Shown: one piece after another, positions 32,082 through 42,099 of the stretch | How the letters are laid out: every line of letters starts with the position of its first letter | Numbering within the stretch: position 1 is the first letter of the stretch | Source of the DNA: Jiangella endophytica | Lineage (GTDB): Bacteria > Actinomycetota > Actinomycetes > Jiangellales > Jiangellaceae | DNA length: 64,000 nt | NCBI RefSeq assembly: GCF_003427025.1 | Contig: NZ_QVAI01000008.1 | Coordinates: 124,001 to 188,000, forward strand | Reading direction: 5' to 3' | The notes under the pieces: generated by a model | The model's input: the letters and a program-made list of their open reading frames with translations, nothing else | Told to the model about the DNA's origin: nothing | Database searches by the model: none | Translations under genes and position numbers: made by a program

Positions 32082-35000
32082 TCAGGAGCCGGCCGCGAGC
32101 AGCGTGAACTCGAGGCTCGTCGAGCCTCCGCCGGCGTTGTGGACCACAAGGGTGTTCAGTCCGGCCACCGCCCCGAACCGACCGGGCTCGACGAAGTCGA
32201 GATCGGACCAGGTGTCGTTGATCAGATCCTTCGCGACACCGTTGAGAGACAAGCGGTCGATCCTCGCCCGGTCGTAGAGCTTGAAGCTGACTCGTTCATA
32301 GCCGCCTGGTGTGGCGACCGTGAAGCCGCTGCCGCTCTTGACCGTCACGGTTGGGCCGTTCGACAGGGCGAGGTCGAATGCGACCCAGTCGGTGGCGACG
32401 GCGGTGCCCAGCTGGTCCGAATCGGTGAGCGAGAGCGCCCCGGGTCGGCTGTCGTCGAGGTAGACGGCAGTACCGGTGGGTAGTCCGGTGGCATCCAGAC
32501 CAGCGAGTTGGTGACGGCCGAGGATGCCGGTCCGCAGCACCCGGCCCTCTCGTCCCGGGGGAATCTGCTCCAGCGCGATTCCGTATGCGGCTCCGCTGTG
32601 CCGCACTCGCACTCCGCCGACGGCCTGCTCCACCACTGCCCAGCGCGGGATGCCGGCGCTTCCGGCGTTGGCTGAGACCTGCTCCTTGTCGCCGACGTTC
32701 GGGTAGGTCTCACCGGCGCCGACGTCGTACTCGTCGGCCGTTGCCAGCCCCGCCAATGCGGCGTCGATGATCGCGATGAGCTCGGCATTGGGTGCCGCGG
32801 TGTGATCCTGGTCGAAGGTGATCGTCACCTGCTCCTCGCCGACGGCGACCGTGAGTTCGGCCGGGCTGTGAGTACGGTCGCCCAGGCGGCGCCCGATGGT
32901 GTTGGCAACGGTGACGTCATTGCGGAGGCCCACGCCGATGCCGGAGATGTCCCAGGTGCCGTAGAGATAGCTCGGCACTCCCCCGCCACCGGCACGACGT
33001 ACCGGTTCTCCGAAGAGCAGCGATGCGGCCGGCCCGGAGACACCGATCGGGAGATCGGTGTCGGCCCGCGAAGCCACGAGGCGCAGGGCGCGGCTACGAA
33101 GGTGGGGCAGGAACCCCAGTGGTGTGCTGCCCAGGAGCGAGATCTGGGTCTCGGCATGATCGCTGAGCTGGGTTGCGGCAGCTTCGGAGATCCAGGGGCG
33201 GTCGTCGTGACGAAGCACGACCCCGCCGTCGAAGGTGCAGCCGGTGAAGGTGACGGAATCGGCCCGGCCGGATCCGAGCGACTGGACGGTGACGGCCGGG
33301 GCCGTCTTGTCGCCGGTGTGGCGGAAGGTGCATCCCTGCAGCACGTTGATCGTCGGCGCCGAGAAGTCCTTGTTGGTGTGGATGTACCAGGCCTCCTTCA
33401 CGCCGACGAGCTCGCAGTCGGTCATCTCCAGCCGCAGGCCGCTCGCGGATCCATATCCCCATGGCCGGTCCGAGGCCCACACCGTCTCGGGCGACATTCC
33501 AGCGGAGGGGTTCTCACGGCGCCACCGGCGCGCCCCCTCGTTGCCTGAGTGGACGATGGTGCAGTTGCGGATGGTGTGGACGGCGCCGACGTTGCTCCCG
33601 GACTTCTCGGAGTGCACGGCGTAGCGCATGTTGACGGCGCTGATCGTCAGGTTCTCCAGCGTGGCAGTGCCTTGGAGCCAGAGGGTGGACGTGACGCTGA
33701 TCGCCGAGTCGGGGGCGTTGTCGGGTAGCGATCCCGCGAGGATGCAGGCGGCGCGGTCGTCACCTCGCAGCGTGACGTGGGGCGGGACGATCCACTCCGT
33801 CTCGGTGTAGGTGCCGGGCGCGATCGTGATCGTGTACTCCCGGTCAGGCCCGGAATCGGTGATCGCGCCGATCGCCTGGGCGGGTGAGAGGAAGTCGGCG
33901 CTGCCGTCGGGATTCACCCGCAGGTTCTGGCTCAGGGGTGCCACGTCGATCGAGAGGGTCTCGCTGGGCTCGTCCCAGGACCAGTCCAACTCCAGTGCCG
34001 TCGCGAGGTCGTCGATCGAGAGGCGGACGGTGCCGTCGGTGCCGGCATAGGGAGCCTTGGTCAGCGTGTGCTCGGTCCCGTTGCGCTGGGCGGCCGTCTG
34101 TCCGACCTGACACTCGAGCGTGATCCGTCCGACGACGACGGCGAACTCGTGTCCGTCCGCTGACCGTTCGGCTCGGCCGCCGAGCCCGCGTGCGACCGCT
34201 TCCAGCGGTACGTCGTAGCCGCCGGTTCCGTCGGCTGTGGCCGACGGAGTCCGTGACAAGACGCCCGCGATCATCAGCCTGGGTGCGGGGAGAGGCACCT
34301 TCATGAACCGTAGGTGGTCGATCTCGAAACTGCCCGGCACGTGATTGATCGGGTCGAAGCGCAGTTTGCGGATTTTGCCGGTCCAGGTGCCGCTGCGCCA
34401 CAGCGGCAGTTCGACGGTCTGGAACTCGGTGGTGTCCGACTCCACGCGCACGGTGACGCAGCGGTTCGCGTGATAGTCGGCGTCGCCGTCGCGGATCCAG
34501 AACAACTGCGCTCCGACGGCCGGCTGCATCCGCAGCCGGACCTCAGCGTAGGGATACTCGGCGGCATGCAGGTCGAGCGTCGCCTCCTGCTCGATCACCG
34601 GGTCGCTGGTGGTGGAGCTGCCGATCAGAGCGCCGCCGCTGGCCTGGAGCCCGTCGATCTCCTTCAGGACGACCCACCCCTCGGTGTCGCCGTCGGTGTC
34701 GAACTCCCAGGCGGGCGTGTAGTCCGTGCTGCGCGCCGGCCCGGTGGTGGGGGCCTCGGCGAAGGTGCGGCCGGGAGGGTAGAGGTGTTGCAGGCGATCC
34801 AGTTGGGGCGCGTCGGGGGCGACGTTGGGTGAGCCCGTCTGTCCGAAGGTGTCGCGTACCGCGTTGAGGTACCCGAACCCGTGCAGCGTCGCAGGCATCA
34901 GGAAGTGGCCCTCGCCGTACTCGTTCCAGTTGTCGAGGATCAGCAACTTGCGGCCGAGGGCATCGTCGTCGAGGGTGTCCAGGTAGTCGTCGCGCAGCCA

Positions 35001-37064
35001 CTCCAGCAGCTGCTGGTAATCGCTCGGGTCGACGAATGCCCCCGGGTTGCCTGTCCACGGCTCGCCGTCCAGGCCCATGCCGATGGTCGGCACCACGGGA
35101 ACGGCGCCGCTGTCTCGCTGGCGCTCGAGGTCGAGCCGCTGTGTGGAGGGGTACACCGACGTGCTGTACCTGTGCTCCCCGGCCAAGCCCATCGCGGCCG
35201 CGTCCGCCGTCGCCATGGCGGTGATCACGTGCAGGCCGTCGAAGCCATGGTCACGGAGCACCTGGTCCAGGTAATCGATCTCGGCCCGCACGCCGGCCAC
35301 CGTGCCGAAGGAACTGAGCAGCGCCGCCGCCCGGAAGACCGAGAGCACCGGCTTGTTGTCGATGACCAGGTACCGGGGATCGCTGAAGTAGTAGTCGAGC
35401 CAGAACGGCACGATGTTCGTGCGGAAGTCCGCACTGTTCGTGCGACCGCCGTTGACGTTCTCCCACATGATCGCGAACGACATCCGGTCGCTGTAGCGCG
35501 CGTTGAAGTAGCCGTCGTGCAATCCGTGGTGCAGCCGCGGCAGTTTGATGGCGGTGCCGGTGGCGTCGTGCGGGCGGAACCAGCAGGTCATACGGAAGGT
35601 GATGCCGTTCTCGACCATCCACTTGATCTCCCAGTCGGTCACCTCGACCGAGCCTTCGTCGTACCACCCGAGCAGGGGTCGGCGTTGACTGCGGAACGGG
35701 TTCAGGACGTCCCAGCCGAAGTGGTTCCCCTCTCGCCAACCGGCGAACTCGGTCACGCCGATGGCGAGCTGGGTCTCGTGGCTGACGGCCGGAGGTTCGG
35801 GGTAGTCCGCCGGCATCGACCCGGCCGACTTGATGATGACGTCGTCCACCAGGGCGCCCACGCCTCGAGGCACGGTGATGCTCACCCCCGTCGGCTCGGC
35901 AGTGCCGCCGGCCGTGCCCATCTCGAAGTCCTCGGCGGTCAGCTTGCCGTTGACGCGAAGGTCGGCGCGACCGGTGACGACGTCGACCTCGGCCCGGATA
36001 TGCAACCAGACGTTGCGGGTGTACGGACGTAGGGCGGTGGCACTGCCGCCGGCGTCGAGAACGCGAACCGTGTCGGCGCTGACGTCCACCGTCAGGACGC
36101 GCTGGTCGTTCAGGCGGAACCGCACTGCCAGCCCGTCAGCGCTGCCGCCGACGAAGGTCCGGGCCTCACAGACAACGGTGCCGTCCACCGGAGGAGCGGG
36201 GACCTCCACCACCGCGGAGGTGGCAGACCCGGTGGTGTCGACCCGCAGCGAGTACGGATCGGCATAGCCCTGGCTGAGTCGGCGCACGAGGCCCGACGTC
36301 GCGCCGTCACCGGTCAGACTCCACCTGCCGGGCTGGACACCGGCCACACCCGCGACGAAGGTCTCGCGCAGGTGATAGCCCCGGTAGAGCCGGATCGGCC
36401 CCAGGTACATGTCGCTGGTCGGCGCACGTCCGGAGGTGATGTGCAGGGTGTCGACGGCGTCGACCTCCTGCACCGGCGCACGGTCGACGACGGCGGCACC
36501 GTCGATCTCGATCGAGACGCGCTGACCCGGGATGTCGTGGACGAGCCTGACGCCGACCTCGGTGCCGACCGAGCAGGTCGCGAGCTGAGCCGTGGTGCCG
36601 TCTGCCAGCAGCAATCGCAGCGCGTCGCCCTCGACCACCAGGGCGACAGCAGTGTCGTCCTCATGGCGCAACTCCCATCGCGTGCCGTCCATCGGCCCCA
36701 GCGGCGTGAACCTGAACTCGAGTGTCAGGTCCTGGCTGCTCTGGGGCGCGAATCGCCGAGTCATGCTCACCGGCAGGTGGACATTGCCGTCCGCGAAGCG
36801 GAACCACTTCCCGTAGGAGTAGCTGGTGGAGCCGCCGGCCTGGCGCACGTCCCAACCACTGGGGTTGATGCCGTTGCGGTCCAGGATGACGAAGAAGTTC
36901 TCGTCGATCAGGTCGCATGCCCGCGGCGGTAGGTCCGACCTCGGCGACGCGGGCGTGGCGTGCGCGGCGGACTCGGTCAGGCCGGCCGCCACCGCGGCGC
37001 AGAGCGCGCCGGCGACCTGCAGGAAGGTGCGACGTCGCATCACGTCGGGTCCATGACTCATCAT
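32082..37064 (-). CDS. Giant Tat-exported GH99-like (WbsX) and beta-helix protein
   Basis: A 1660-residue secreted protein. The Tat signal is MRRRTFLQVAGALCAAVAAG. N-terminal laminin-G-like beta domains (to about 440) precede a WbsX/GH99-like catalytic region (about 450-800) with GWYDEGSVEVTDWEIKWMVE, MTCWFRPHDATG, DNKPVLSVFR and LILDNWNEYGEGHFL, the last being a Glu-bearing motif typical of the clan. A galactose-binding-like beta domain follows, then a copper-amine-oxidase-N-like stalk (about 1000-1100), a right-handed beta-helix opening like pectin methylesterases (NPDGSADFLSPAQAIGAI, GTYTETEWIVPPHVTLRGDD), and a beta-rich C-terminus. GH99 enzymes are endo-mannosidases; here the target is more likely a plant or fungal polysaccharide. 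AAAGGTGA precedes ATG 37064. Confidence 0.8.
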   Translation of the reverse strand: MMSHGPDVMRRRTFLQVAGALCAAVAAGLTESAAHATPASPRSDLPPRACDLIDENFFVILDRNGINPSGWDVRQAGGSTSYSYGKWFRFADGNVHLPVSMTRRFAPQSSQDLTLEFRFTPLGPMDGTRWELRHEDDTAVALVVEGDALRLLLADGTTAQLATCSVGTEVGVRLVHDIPGQRVSIEIDGAAVVDRAPVQEVDAVDTLHITSGRAPTSDMYLGPIRLYRGYHLRETFVAGVAGVQPGRWSLTGDGATSGLVRRLSQGYADPYSLRVDTTGSATSAVVEVPAPPVDGTVVCEARTFVGGSADGLAVRFRLNDQRVLTVDVSADTVRVLDAGGSATALRPYTRNVWLHIRAEVDVVTGRADLRVNGKLTAEDFEMGTAGGTAEPTGVSITVPRGVGALVDDVIIKSAGSMPADYPEPPAVSHETQLAIGVTEFAGWREGNHFGWDVLNPFRSQRRPLLGWYDEGSVEVTDWEIKWMVENGITFRMTCWFRPHDATGTAIKLPRLHHGLHDGYFNARYSDRMSFAIMWENVNGGRTNSADFRTNIVPFWLDYYFSDPRYLVIDNKPVLSVFRAAALLSSFGTVAGVRAEIDYLDQVLRDHGFDGLHVITAMATADAAAMGLAGEHRYSTSVYPSTQRLDLERQRDSGAVPVVPTIGMGLDGEPWTGNPGAFVDPSDYQQLLEWLRDDYLDTLDDDALGRKLLILDNWNEYGEGHFLMPATLHGFGYLNAVRDTFGQTGSPNVAPDAPQLDRLQHLYPPGRTFAEAPTTGPARSTDYTPAWEFDTDGDTEGWVVLKEIDGLQASGGALIGSSTTSDPVIEQEATLDLHAAEYPYAEVRLRMQPAVGAQLFWIRDGDADYHANRCVTVRVESDTTEFQTVELPLWRSGTWTGKIRKLRFDPINHVPGSFEIDHLRFMKVPLPAPRLMIAGVLSRTPSATADGTGGYDVPLEAVARGLGGRAERSADGHEFAVVVGRITLECQVGQTAAQRNGTEHTLTKAPYAGTDGTVRLSIDDLATALELDWSWDEPSETLSIDVAPLSQNLRVNPDGSADFLSPAQAIGAITDSGPDREYTITIAPGTYTETEWIVPPHVTLRGDDRAACILAGSLPDNAPDSAISVTSTLWLQGTATLENLTISAVNMRYAVHSEKSGSNVGAVHTIRNCTIVHSGNEGARRWRRENPSAGMSPETVWASDRPWGYGSASGLRLEMTDCELVGVKEAWYIHTNKDFSAPTINVLQGCTFRHTGDKTAPAVTVQSLGSGRADSVTFTGCTFDGGVVLRHDDRPWISEAAATQLSDHAETQISLLGSTPLGFLPHLRSRALRLVASRADTDLPIGVSGPAASLLFGEPVRRAGGGGVPSYLYGTWDISGIGVGLRNDVTVANTIGRRLGDRTHSPAELTVAVGEEQVTITFDQDHTAAPNAELIAIIDAALAGLATADEYDVGAGETYPNVGDKEQVSANAGSAGIPRWAVVEQAVGGVRVRHSGAAYGIALEQIPPGREGRVLRTGILGRHQLAGLDATGLPTGTAVYLDDSRPGALSLTDSDQLGTAVATDWVAFDLALSNGPTVTVKSGSGFTVATPGGYERVSFKLYDRARIDRLSLNGVAKDLINDTWSDLDFVEPGRFGAVAGLNTLVVHNAGGGSTSLEFTLLAAGS

Positions 37065-37115
37065 CGAGCATCACCTTTCGGACGGAGGATTCGTGAGCGG
37101 TCGTGGCCGTCGTCG

Positions 37116-38402
37116 TCAGGAGGGGACGATGGCGCCGTTCCTGCGGAGAACGCGGCGCAGGTCCTCGAGGTCGACCTCGTCCACGCGAGCGGCGCGGGCT
37201 GCGGCGAGAGCCGCCATGGCCCCGGCGGCCTGCCCCGTGGCCATGGCGGTGGCCTGGACCCGGAAGGCCGAATGTGCGGCCTGGTCGCCGGCGATCGCCC
37301 GACCGGCCACGATCGCGTAGGCGTTGTCACGCGGGATCATGGCGCTGCGTGGGATCGTGGGGACTCTCCCCTGATCGAGGAACACCTTGTAGATGCCGTC
37401 GCCGTCGGGCCGGTGGATGTCGATCGGATAGAAGCTGTGGCACACGGCGTCGTCGAACCGCCTCGCGGCGAGGTAGTCCTCCGCCGTCACCTGGCGCTGC
37501 GCGACGATCGTCGTCGACTCGCGGATGCCGACCTCGGCACCGCAGTACGCCACCGTCACGCGTTCCAGCCCTGGTTGGCGGCGCAGGAAACGCAACACTC
37601 GCAACAGCGAGGCACGCCCGGCGGCCTCGGCGGCGGAACGCCCCCGGCCGGTGGCACCGTCGACGCCGGGCAGGTGCATGGCGGTGTCGCCGTACTTGCG
37701 AAGGAAGCCTCGCAGCGGCCGGTCGTGCGCGCCGAAGTCGCTGGGCACGAGGTCGCCCGCGGTGACGGCGGATTCATAGGCGCCGTCGAGGACGTCATAG
37801 TCCAGCGACCCGGGGTCGTACCCGCTCAGGCGGTAGACCAGAGTGCCGGGCTGGAGTTCGGGGTTGCGCACCCGCGCCAGCCCCGCCAGCCCGACGGCGT
37901 CCGCGTCTCCCGTGCAGTCGACCAGCCTGGCCGCACCGACCGATCGCAGACCCTCCTTGCTGCACACCAGCAGCTGCCAGGCGTTGCCGTCCCAGTGTGC
38001 GCCGGCGAGCATCGTGTGCAGAGCCGGGTGGACGCCCGCGGCAGCGACCGCCTCCATGAGCACGGCGCCGTACACATAGGGGTTGACCCGGACCTGCCGC
38101 AGGTAGTGCGGCCGCTCGTCGTCGGTGAAGTCCGGCAGCGTATCGCCGCCCAGCTCGACCGCCGCTGCGAGCAACTCCCACCCGATACCGGCGATGACCT
38201 GCTCACCCCAGGCGTGGAACAGGCCGGGCAGGTTCACCCCCACGGTCGTGGTGGTCCCGCCCAGTCCGCCGTTCTTCTCGATCAGCAGCACCCGGCTGCC
38301 CAGCCGCGCCGCCTGGATGGACGCGGGGACGCCGGCTGGCCCGCCGCCGACGACGACGACGTCATAGGTCTCCGGGACTCCCGGCCGGTCTGCGGGACTC
38401 AC
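37116..38402 (-). CDS. FAD-dependent oxidoreductase (FAD_oxidored family)
   Basis: A 428-residue flavoprotein. The FAD-binding motif is YDVVVVGGGPAGVPASIQAA at the N-terminus, then IEKNGGLGGTTTTVGVN, the LVDCTGDADAVGLAG block and the C-terminal NAYAIVAGRAIAGDQAAHSA and ATAMATGQAAGAMAALA. Such PF12831 proteins are often placed in sugar-use operons, but their substrates are mostly unknown. GTG 38402 overlaps the TGA of the solute-binding protein gene, so translation is coupled. The giant GH99-like gene follows after 51 bp. It may oxidise a sugar released by the secreted enzymes. Confidence 0.85.
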   Translation of the reverse strand: MSPADRPGVPETYDVVVVGGGPAGVPASIQAARLGSRVLLIEKNGGLGGTTTTVGVNLPGLFHAWGEQVIAGIGWELLAAAVELGGDTLPDFTDDERPHYLRQVRVNPYVYGAVLMEAVAAAGVHPALHTMLAGAHWDGNAWQLLVCSKEGLRSVGAARLVDCTGDADAVGLAGLARVRNPELQPGTLVYRLSGYDPGSLDYDVLDGAYESAVTAGDLVPSDFGAHDRPLRGFLRKYGDTAMHLPGVDGATGRGRSAAEAAGRASLLRVLRFLRRQPGLERVTVAYCGAEVGIRESTTIVAQRQVTAEDYLAARRFDDAVCHSFYPIDIHRPDGDGIYKVFLDQGRVPTIPRSAMIPRDNAYAIVAGRAIAGDQAAHSAFRVQATAMATGQAAGAMAALAAARAARVDEVDLEDLRRVLRRNGAIVPS

Positions 38403-40027
38403 TGCGACTGCTCGTAGGCCTCGTTGTACTCGTCGAGGATGCTCTGCAGCCCTCCTGCGAGCACGGCCTCGATCTCGCTGGTCCACTCCGACACCGGCCG
38501 GCGGCCACCGATGATGTCGGCCTCCAACGCTTCGACGTCCTGGACGATCCCCGCGAAGCTGCGTGAGCCGGTCTCCGAGTACAGCCCGACCGTCGGGTCG
38601 GGAACCGCGTCGGGCAGCATCGAGCGCTGGTGGTCCTGCGGCTCGCGCGAGATCTCCGCCGAACCCGGGTAGTAGAACACCGTGGGGCTGGCCGCGAGAT
38701 AGATGTGACCGAGTCCGTACTCGCCCTTGCGCTCGTCGAGCAGCACGGGGTTGCCGTCCTGGAGCTCGTGGTGGACACCCTCCTCTCCGTACTTGTTCAG
38801 CAGGTACTCCTGTGTGCCGAACGGCGCCGCCAGCCAGTCGGCGATCTTCAGGATGGTCTCGATCCGGTCCTCGCTGTCCGCGCTGATCGCGGACACCGCG
38901 ATGTTCGGCGCGCCCAGCACCGGCTGTCCCTTGCCACCGTCGAACCCGGGTACCGGCAGCCCCTGGACACCGAACCCCTCGACGCCCGAGTAGACGTAGA
39001 AGCCGGTCCACGCGCTGTAGGTGTCCCATTTGAGCGCGGCCGTTCCAGCGTGGAACCACTCGTTGGTCTGCGACGGCGGCGCGGCGAGCACGTCGGGATT
39101 GAGATAGCCCGCCTCGTACAGTCCGCGAGCGGCCTCGAGCGCGTCCAGCTGCTCCTCACGCGTCCAGTTGGACACGATCGTTCCGCCCTCCAGAGTCCAC
39201 GGACCGGCGATCGCCAGCATCGACCTGACGTAGTCCAGTGGCAGGTTCGCCAACGCCCACCGGTTGGACTGCGGTGCGCTGAGCTCGGCGCACAGACTCC
39301 GGAAATCGGCGAAGTCGGAGACCTGCGCATCCAGGCCTGCTGATTCGGCGATGTCGCGGCGCAGGTACATCAGCTTGGTCGTCTGCAGCCCGCGCTCGAT
39401 GGGCAGGGCCCGGATCTTCCCCCCGAAGACGCATCCCTGCCAGCTCGCCGTCGGGATGTTGGCGAGCGAGGGATAGGCCGTGATCGCATCGCCGGCCAGG
39501 TAGGGCGTGAGGTCGACGGCCCTGGCCTGGAGCAGTTGCGGGATCGCGGGCAGCGTCGGCAGGATCGTGAACATGTCGGGCAGCGTGTTCCCCGCCGTGA
39601 CCGTCGCGAACTTGCTGCCGTACTCCGCCGCCGGCACGACGGTGATCTGCAGGTCCGAGCCGATCGCGGTGTTCATCGCCTGCCAGTACAGGTTCCGGTC
39701 CAGATCGGGACGCAGCGACCCGTTGAAGTAGGACAGGCCGCTCAGCGGCTGCCCGTCGCCCGGTGCCGTGGCGTACGCCCGCACCGGCTCGCTCGGATAC
39801 GTCGCGTACGCATCGGTCGAGAGTCCGGGCTGGCCCGGGAAGTCGGGCGTGATGCCGTCGTAAGGGAGATGGTCGGGGAGCATCGCCTTGTTGTTGGACG
39901 CGCCGTTGACGGCGTCGCCTGTCCCGGTGCCGGAGGAGGAACACCCCACCAGGGCGCCGAGCCCGAGCAGGGCGCTCCCGCCCAACGAGGCCTGGAGCAG
40001 TCCGCGGCGAGTGAAGGTCGATCCCAT
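38399..40027 (-). CDS. Sugar ABC transporter substrate-binding lipoprotein
   Basis: A 542-residue extracellular solute-binding protein of the large LipO/LplA type. The signal has both a twin-arginine start (TRRGLLQASL) and a lipobox ending LVGC, so it is a Tat-exported lipoprotein. The size (over 500 residues) and the permease types that follow are those of oligosaccharide importers. ATG 40027 has AAAGGAG 9 nt upstream. It lies between the permeases and the flavoprotein; 62 bp separate it from the upstream permease gene. Segments such as NTLPDMFTILPT and WTGFYVYSGVEGFG have the aromatic richness of sugar sites. Confidence 0.88.
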   Translation of the reverse strand: MGSTFTRRGLLQASLGGSALLGLGALVGCSSSGTGTGDAVNGASNNKAMLPDHLPYDGITPDFPGQPGLSTDAYATYPSEPVRAYATAPGDGQPLSGLSYFNGSLRPDLDRNLYWQAMNTAIGSDLQITVVPAAEYGSKFATVTAGNTLPDMFTILPTLPAIPQLLQARAVDLTPYLAGDAITAYPSLANIPTASWQGCVFGGKIRALPIERGLQTTKLMYLRRDIAESAGLDAQVSDFADFRSLCAELSAPQSNRWALANLPLDYVRSMLAIAGPWTLEGGTIVSNWTREEQLDALEAARGLYEAGYLNPDVLAAPPSQTNEWFHAGTAALKWDTYSAWTGFYVYSGVEGFGVQGLPVPGFDGGKGQPVLGAPNIAVSAISADSEDRIETILKIADWLAAPFGTQEYLLNKYGEEGVHHELQDGNPVLLDERKGEYGLGHIYLAASPTVFYYPGSAEISREPQDHQRSMLPDAVPDPTVGLYSETGSRSFAGIVQDVEALEADIIGGRRPVSEWTSEIEAVLAGGLQSILDEYNEAYEQSQ

Positions 40028-40089
40028 GGCGATGACTCCTTTGTCGAGTGATGGGACGAGCGTGGGGATACGGCGCGCAGTCCGAGCGC

Positions 40090-40983
40090 TCATCCCTTGA
40101 CGGCGCCGGTGAGAACGCCCTTGGTGAAATGACGTTGGAGGAACGGATAGACCAGCAGGATCGGAACCATCGCCAGGATGAGGATGGCCATCTGAATCGA
40201 CGGCTGGGCGGGCAGGTTCTCCGTCACTGCCAGGTCGGACTGGCCCAGTTGACCGTCGTTGACGACATACATGCGCAGCACCATCTGCAACGGCCACTTC
40301 GACGGGTCGTTGATGAAGAGCAGCGCGTTGAAGAAGGCGTTCCAGTAGGAGACGGCATAGAACAGCCCGATGACCGCCGTCACCGCTTTGGACAGCGGCA
40401 GCACGATGCGGGTGAAGATCTGCCACTCGCTCGCGCCGTCGATGCGTGCGGCGTCAGTGAGCTCGGACGGCAGGTTCATGAAGAATGCCCGCAGAACGAT
40501 GACGTTGAAGCCGGAGACCATCGACGGCAGGATCAATGCCCAGATGGAGTCGAGCAGCCCGGCCTGTTTCACCACCAGGTACAGCGGAATCAGCCCAGGG
40601 GTGAAGAGCAGGCTGACCAGAACGAACACCACGAGGAACCGCTGTCCGATGAGGTTCGGCCGCGAGAGCCCGTAGGCCAGCAGCGTGCTGCTGATCAGGC
40701 TCAGCGCCGTGCCCACCACGGTGACGAGAACGCTGACTCGCAGCGCCGAGGCCACGACGCCGCCGGCAAGCACAGACCGATATGCCTCGAGCGTGAAGCT
40801 CTCCGGGATGAGCACGAAGCCACCCTCGGCCTGGACCTGGGCTCGCGGTGCGATGCTGGTCGAGACGATCCCCAGGAACGGCAGCACCACGAGTGCGCAG
40901 ACCACGAGCAGGATCGCACCCTTCAGCAGCCTCATCGGCCACGCGGGCAGCGCCTGGCCGTTGTGCAGTCGCTGACGACTCAT
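40090..40983 (-). CDS. Carbohydrate ABC transporter permease, LplC/MalG type
   Basis: A 297-residue membrane protein with six transmembrane segments. The EAA loop that contacts the ATPase is ELTDAARIDGASEWQIFTRI, followed by VLPLSKAV, which are diagnostic. C-terminus QRHFTKGVLTGAVKG is the normal ending of the group. Its ATG overlaps the stop codon of the other permease gene (ATGA). The importer has no ATPase gene in the locus, as is common where a shared MsiK-like ATPase serves several importers. Confidence 0.92.
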   Translation of the reverse strand: MSRQRLHNGQALPAWPMRLLKGAILLVVCALVVLPFLGIVSTSIAPRAQVQAEGGFVLIPESFTLEAYRSVLAGGVVASALRVSVLVTVVGTALSLISSTLLAYGLSRPNLIGQRFLVVFVLVSLLFTPGLIPLYLVVKQAGLLDSIWALILPSMVSGFNVIVLRAFFMNLPSELTDAARIDGASEWQIFTRIVLPLSKAVTAVIGLFYAVSYWNAFFNALLFINDPSKWPLQMVLRMYVVNDGQLGQSDLAVTENLPAQPSIQMAILILAMVPILLVYPFLQRHFTKGVLTGAVKG

Positions 40984-42011
40984 CGCCGGTACACCCCAGC
41001 CTCTCCGAACGCGTGTGCCAGCCGATTGGCGCCGAGCACCAGAGCGACGCCGACCACGCCCTTGACCAGCCCGACCGCCGCCGAGACACCCCAGTTCCCA
41101 CCGACGACACCGTTGTTGTAGACGTAGGTGTCGAGCACCTCGGAGGCATGCCTGCCGACGGCGTTCTGCTGAAGCAGAATCTGCTCGAAGCCCACGGTGA
41201 GCGAGTCGCCGAGCTTGAGGATCAGCAGCAGGACGATGATCCCCCGCATGGCGGGCAGCGTGACGTGCCACAACTGCCGGGTCCGGGAGGCGCCATCCAC
41301 ACTCGAGGCCTCGTACAGCTCCGTGTCGATGGTCGACAGCACCGCCAGGAACAGGATCGTTGCCCAGCCGGTGTCCTTCCAGACCACCTGGGACGTGATG
41401 AGCGCGATGAAGGCGTCCGGGTTGGTGATCACGTCGAGCGTCTCGTGGCCGTGGGTGCGCAGCCAGTTGTTGATCATGCCGCTGCCACCCAGCACGTGCT
41501 GGAAGACGGCGACGACGACCACCCAGGACAGGAAATGCGGGAGGTACGTGATCGATTGCACGACCCGCTTGACCCGCTCCGACAGCAACGAGTTGAGCAG
41601 CAGCGCGAAAGCGATCGGAATCGGGAACACGAACACGGTCTGGACGGCCGTGATGATCAGTGTGTTGACGAGCGCGCGCACGAACGCCGGATCGCCGTTG
41701 ACCAGGATCTCGAAGTTCTTCAGGCCTACCCATGGGCTATCCGCGATGCCCAGGAACGGCAGGTAGTCCTGGAAGGCGATGACATTCCCCAGCAATGGCA
41801 GGTACTGGAACACCAGCAGCGCCAGCACGCCCGGCAACACGAAGACCGTCAGAATGCCGTCGCGTCGGAGCCTGGCACGCCACCGCAACCGTCCGCGAGC
41901 GCCCCCTGGGCGCTTGCCGACCGGTTCAGCACGGCGAGTCTCACTTGCCGTCGTCTGCGCAGTCTTCGTGGTCGACTGGGTCACACCATCATCGGTCGTC
42001 GGCCGCCCCAT
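40980..42011 (-). CDS. Carbohydrate ABC transporter permease, LplB type
   Basis: A 343-residue membrane protein with an Arg-rich cytoplasmic N-terminus of about 50 residues and six transmembrane segments. Family marks are LLPLLGNVIAFQDYLPFLGI, SITYLPHFLSWVVV and the EAA loop ELYEASSVDGASRTRQLWHV. It is first in the seven-gene minus-strand operon; GAGAGG lies 6 nt before ATG 42011. The two palindromic operators upstream of it lie between this gene and the divergent LacI regulator, so repression by that regulator is likely. Confidence 0.92.
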   Translation of the reverse strand: MGRPTTDDGVTQSTTKTAQTTASETRRAEPVGKRPGGARGRLRWRARLRRDGILTVFVLPGVLALLVFQYLPLLGNVIAFQDYLPFLGIADSPWVGLKNFEILVNGDPAFVRALVNTLIITAVQTVFVFPIPIAFALLLNSLLSERVKRVVQSITYLPHFLSWVVVVAVFQHVLGGSGMINNWLRTHGHETLDVITNPDAFIALITSQVVWKDTGWATILFLAVLSTIDTELYEASSVDGASRTRQLWHVTLPAMRGIIVLLLILKLGDSLTVGFEQILLQQNAVGRHASEVLDTYVYNNGVVGGNWGVSAAVGLVKGVVGVALVLGANRLAHAFGEAGVYRR

Positions 42012-42099
42012 CGCGTACCTCTCGTTCGTGATCTATCGGTTCACCAGTACTCCTGACCGGAGGTCCCGCTCGATGCAGCCGGTGCAGAGCGACCACCTT

